Below, piece by piece: positions 5,210 through 5,802 of a stretch of DNA of 5,802 nucleotides; the first letter of the stretch is position 1; each line of letters begins with the position of its first letter. Source of the stretch: Nitrosopumilales archaeon UBA218 (GTDB taxonomy: Archaea; Thermoproteota; Nitrososphaeria; Nitrososphaerales; Nitrosopumilaceae). The stretch is taken from assembly GCA_002499525.1 (NCBI GenBank), contig DAMC01000007.1, positions 1 through 5,802 of the forward strand. Direction: 5' to 3'. The notes under the pieces were generated by a model. That model was not told where the DNA came from. It saw nothing but the letters and a program-made list of their open reading frames with translations, and made no database searches. The translations under genes and the position numbers were made by a program.

Positions 5210-5785
5210 TTAATTTACCACTAGGTCACTTACTGTCTTTGTGTTTTTGCTGGCAAAGGGCATCTTGAAATCTTTTAGATCAAGTTTTTGTCGTTTTGCA
5301 TTAATGATTGAATAAGTATTGCCATCATAATTACAGGCAAAATCGGATATCTGCTTTGACTTGTCCCAAACCTTGTAAAACTCTCTCAATTCTCGCTTTT
5401 CATACTCTCCGAGTCCTATTCTCTTCTTTGAAAGAAACTTGAATGCAAAAATGACCTCACGGGTCTCATATAGTTCGAAATTATCTACCCATTTGAGACA
5501 TCTGATTATCTGGTCATATGGAACTACAAGGGAATTTGTAGTCCCTGACTTCGCCTCAATTGTAAAAATGGTGCTATTTTTGCTGCTAAGTGCCAAAATA
5601 TCTGGCAAACCTACGCTTGGAGAGCCTAATCTGAACCCCTTCCATCCCTCTAAACTATTGAATCTCTTGACCAGAGAGTCCTCCCAATGATATCCTCTCT
5701 GCCTTCTAGTTCTTGCGATTTTTACGTTGTCTTTTTTCGTTTTAGGTTTTAACTGATTTTGAAGTTTGACTAGATTTGACAACAT
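5210..5785 (-). CDS. Hjc-like Holliday junction resolvase (PD-(D/E)XK nuclease)
   Basis: A 191-aa predicted structure-specific endonuclease. Its core matches the archaeal Hjc family, which cleaves four-way DNA junctions during recombination and repair. Motifs in order are R30-G31-x3-E35 (RGYHWEDSLVKRF), GFRLGSPS (50-57), P61-D62 (GLPDILAL) and E77-A-K79 in FTIEAKSG. Then come Y90 and Q92 (VPYDQIIRCLKWV) and a final strand VIFAFKF (111-117). Together E35, D62, E77 and K79 form the expected metal-dependent active site. Typical Hjc proteins are about 120-150 aa. This one has a basic 29-residue N-terminal extension (RTRRQR just before the core) and about 74 extra C-terminal residues of unknown role. 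The reading frame stays open upstream of the ATG to the window edge, so an earlier start cannot be excluded, although the core does not need it. It could instead be an Hjc paralogue acting on another DNA structure. Confidence 0.8.
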   Translation of the reverse strand: MLSNLVKLQNQLKPKTKKDNVKIARTRRQRGYHWEDSLVKRFNSLEGWKGFRLGSPSVGLPDILALSSKNSTIFTIEAKSGTTNSLVVPYDQIIRCLKWVDNFELYETREVIFAFKFLSKKRIGLGEYEKRELREFYKVWDKSKQISDFACNYDGNTYSIINAKRQKLDLKDFKMPFASKNTKTVSDLVVN

Positions 5786-5802
5786 TAACTCGTCTATGTG
5801 TA

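Noticed and set aside
5439..5690. Plus-strand 83-codon open frame.
   Set aside because: Antisense to the nuclease core, where catalytic motifs fix the minus-strand frame.

Overview
The window is AT-rich archaeal DNA and most resembles an ammonia-oxidising thaumarchaeon (Nitrososphaerota, probably Nitrosopumilales). This rests on four things: an archaeal type II glyceraldehyde-3-phosphate dehydrogenase, an archaeal Hjc-type Holliday junction resolvase-like nuclease, tiny Cys/His-rich proteins of the sort common in that phylum, and TATA-like boxes about 25-32 bases upstream of start codons, as for leaderless or nearly leaderless archaeal mRNAs. The phylum call is inference; no rRNA or ammonia-oxidation marker is present.

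Left part (1-3611): a promoter region leads into gap (+, 207-1256). It ends directly against the stop codon of a convergent CDF-family metal transporter gene (-, 1257-2198) with no base between them. Upstream of the transporter on the same strand is threonine synthase, thrC (-, 2274-3611). Both minus-strand genes start with TTG and have a TATA-like box at leaderless spacing. These three are housekeeping functions: the triose-phosphate step of gluconeogenesis/glycolysis, divalent-metal homeostasis, and threonine synthesis.

Middle part (3612-4427): a 102-base divergent promoter region separates thrC from a two-gene plus-strand unit. The unit encodes an unrecognised helical 126-aa protein and, overlapping it by 8 bases, a 32-aa Cys/His-rich microprotein. 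A second Cys/His-rich microprotein (38 aa) is encoded on the minus strand and converges on the first. Between the two lies a symmetric A6C/GT6 inverted repeat that looks like a terminator usable from both sides. Both microproteins are shorter than most gene callers accept.

Right part (4428-5802): three minus-strand genes follow in series: an Hjc-like PD-(D/E)XK nuclease (5210-5785, start uncertain because of the window edge), an unrecognised 119-aa protein (4804-5163), and an unrecognised 110-aa protein with an acidic body and Lys-rich tail (4428-4760). The last two each appear to have their own leaderless promoter and share an identical 13-base sequence running into the ATG, which suggests common regulation or initiation. 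No mobile element, CRISPR array, tRNA or rRNA was seen. The parts most worth following up are the two microproteins with their shared terminator and the repeated start-proximal motif.
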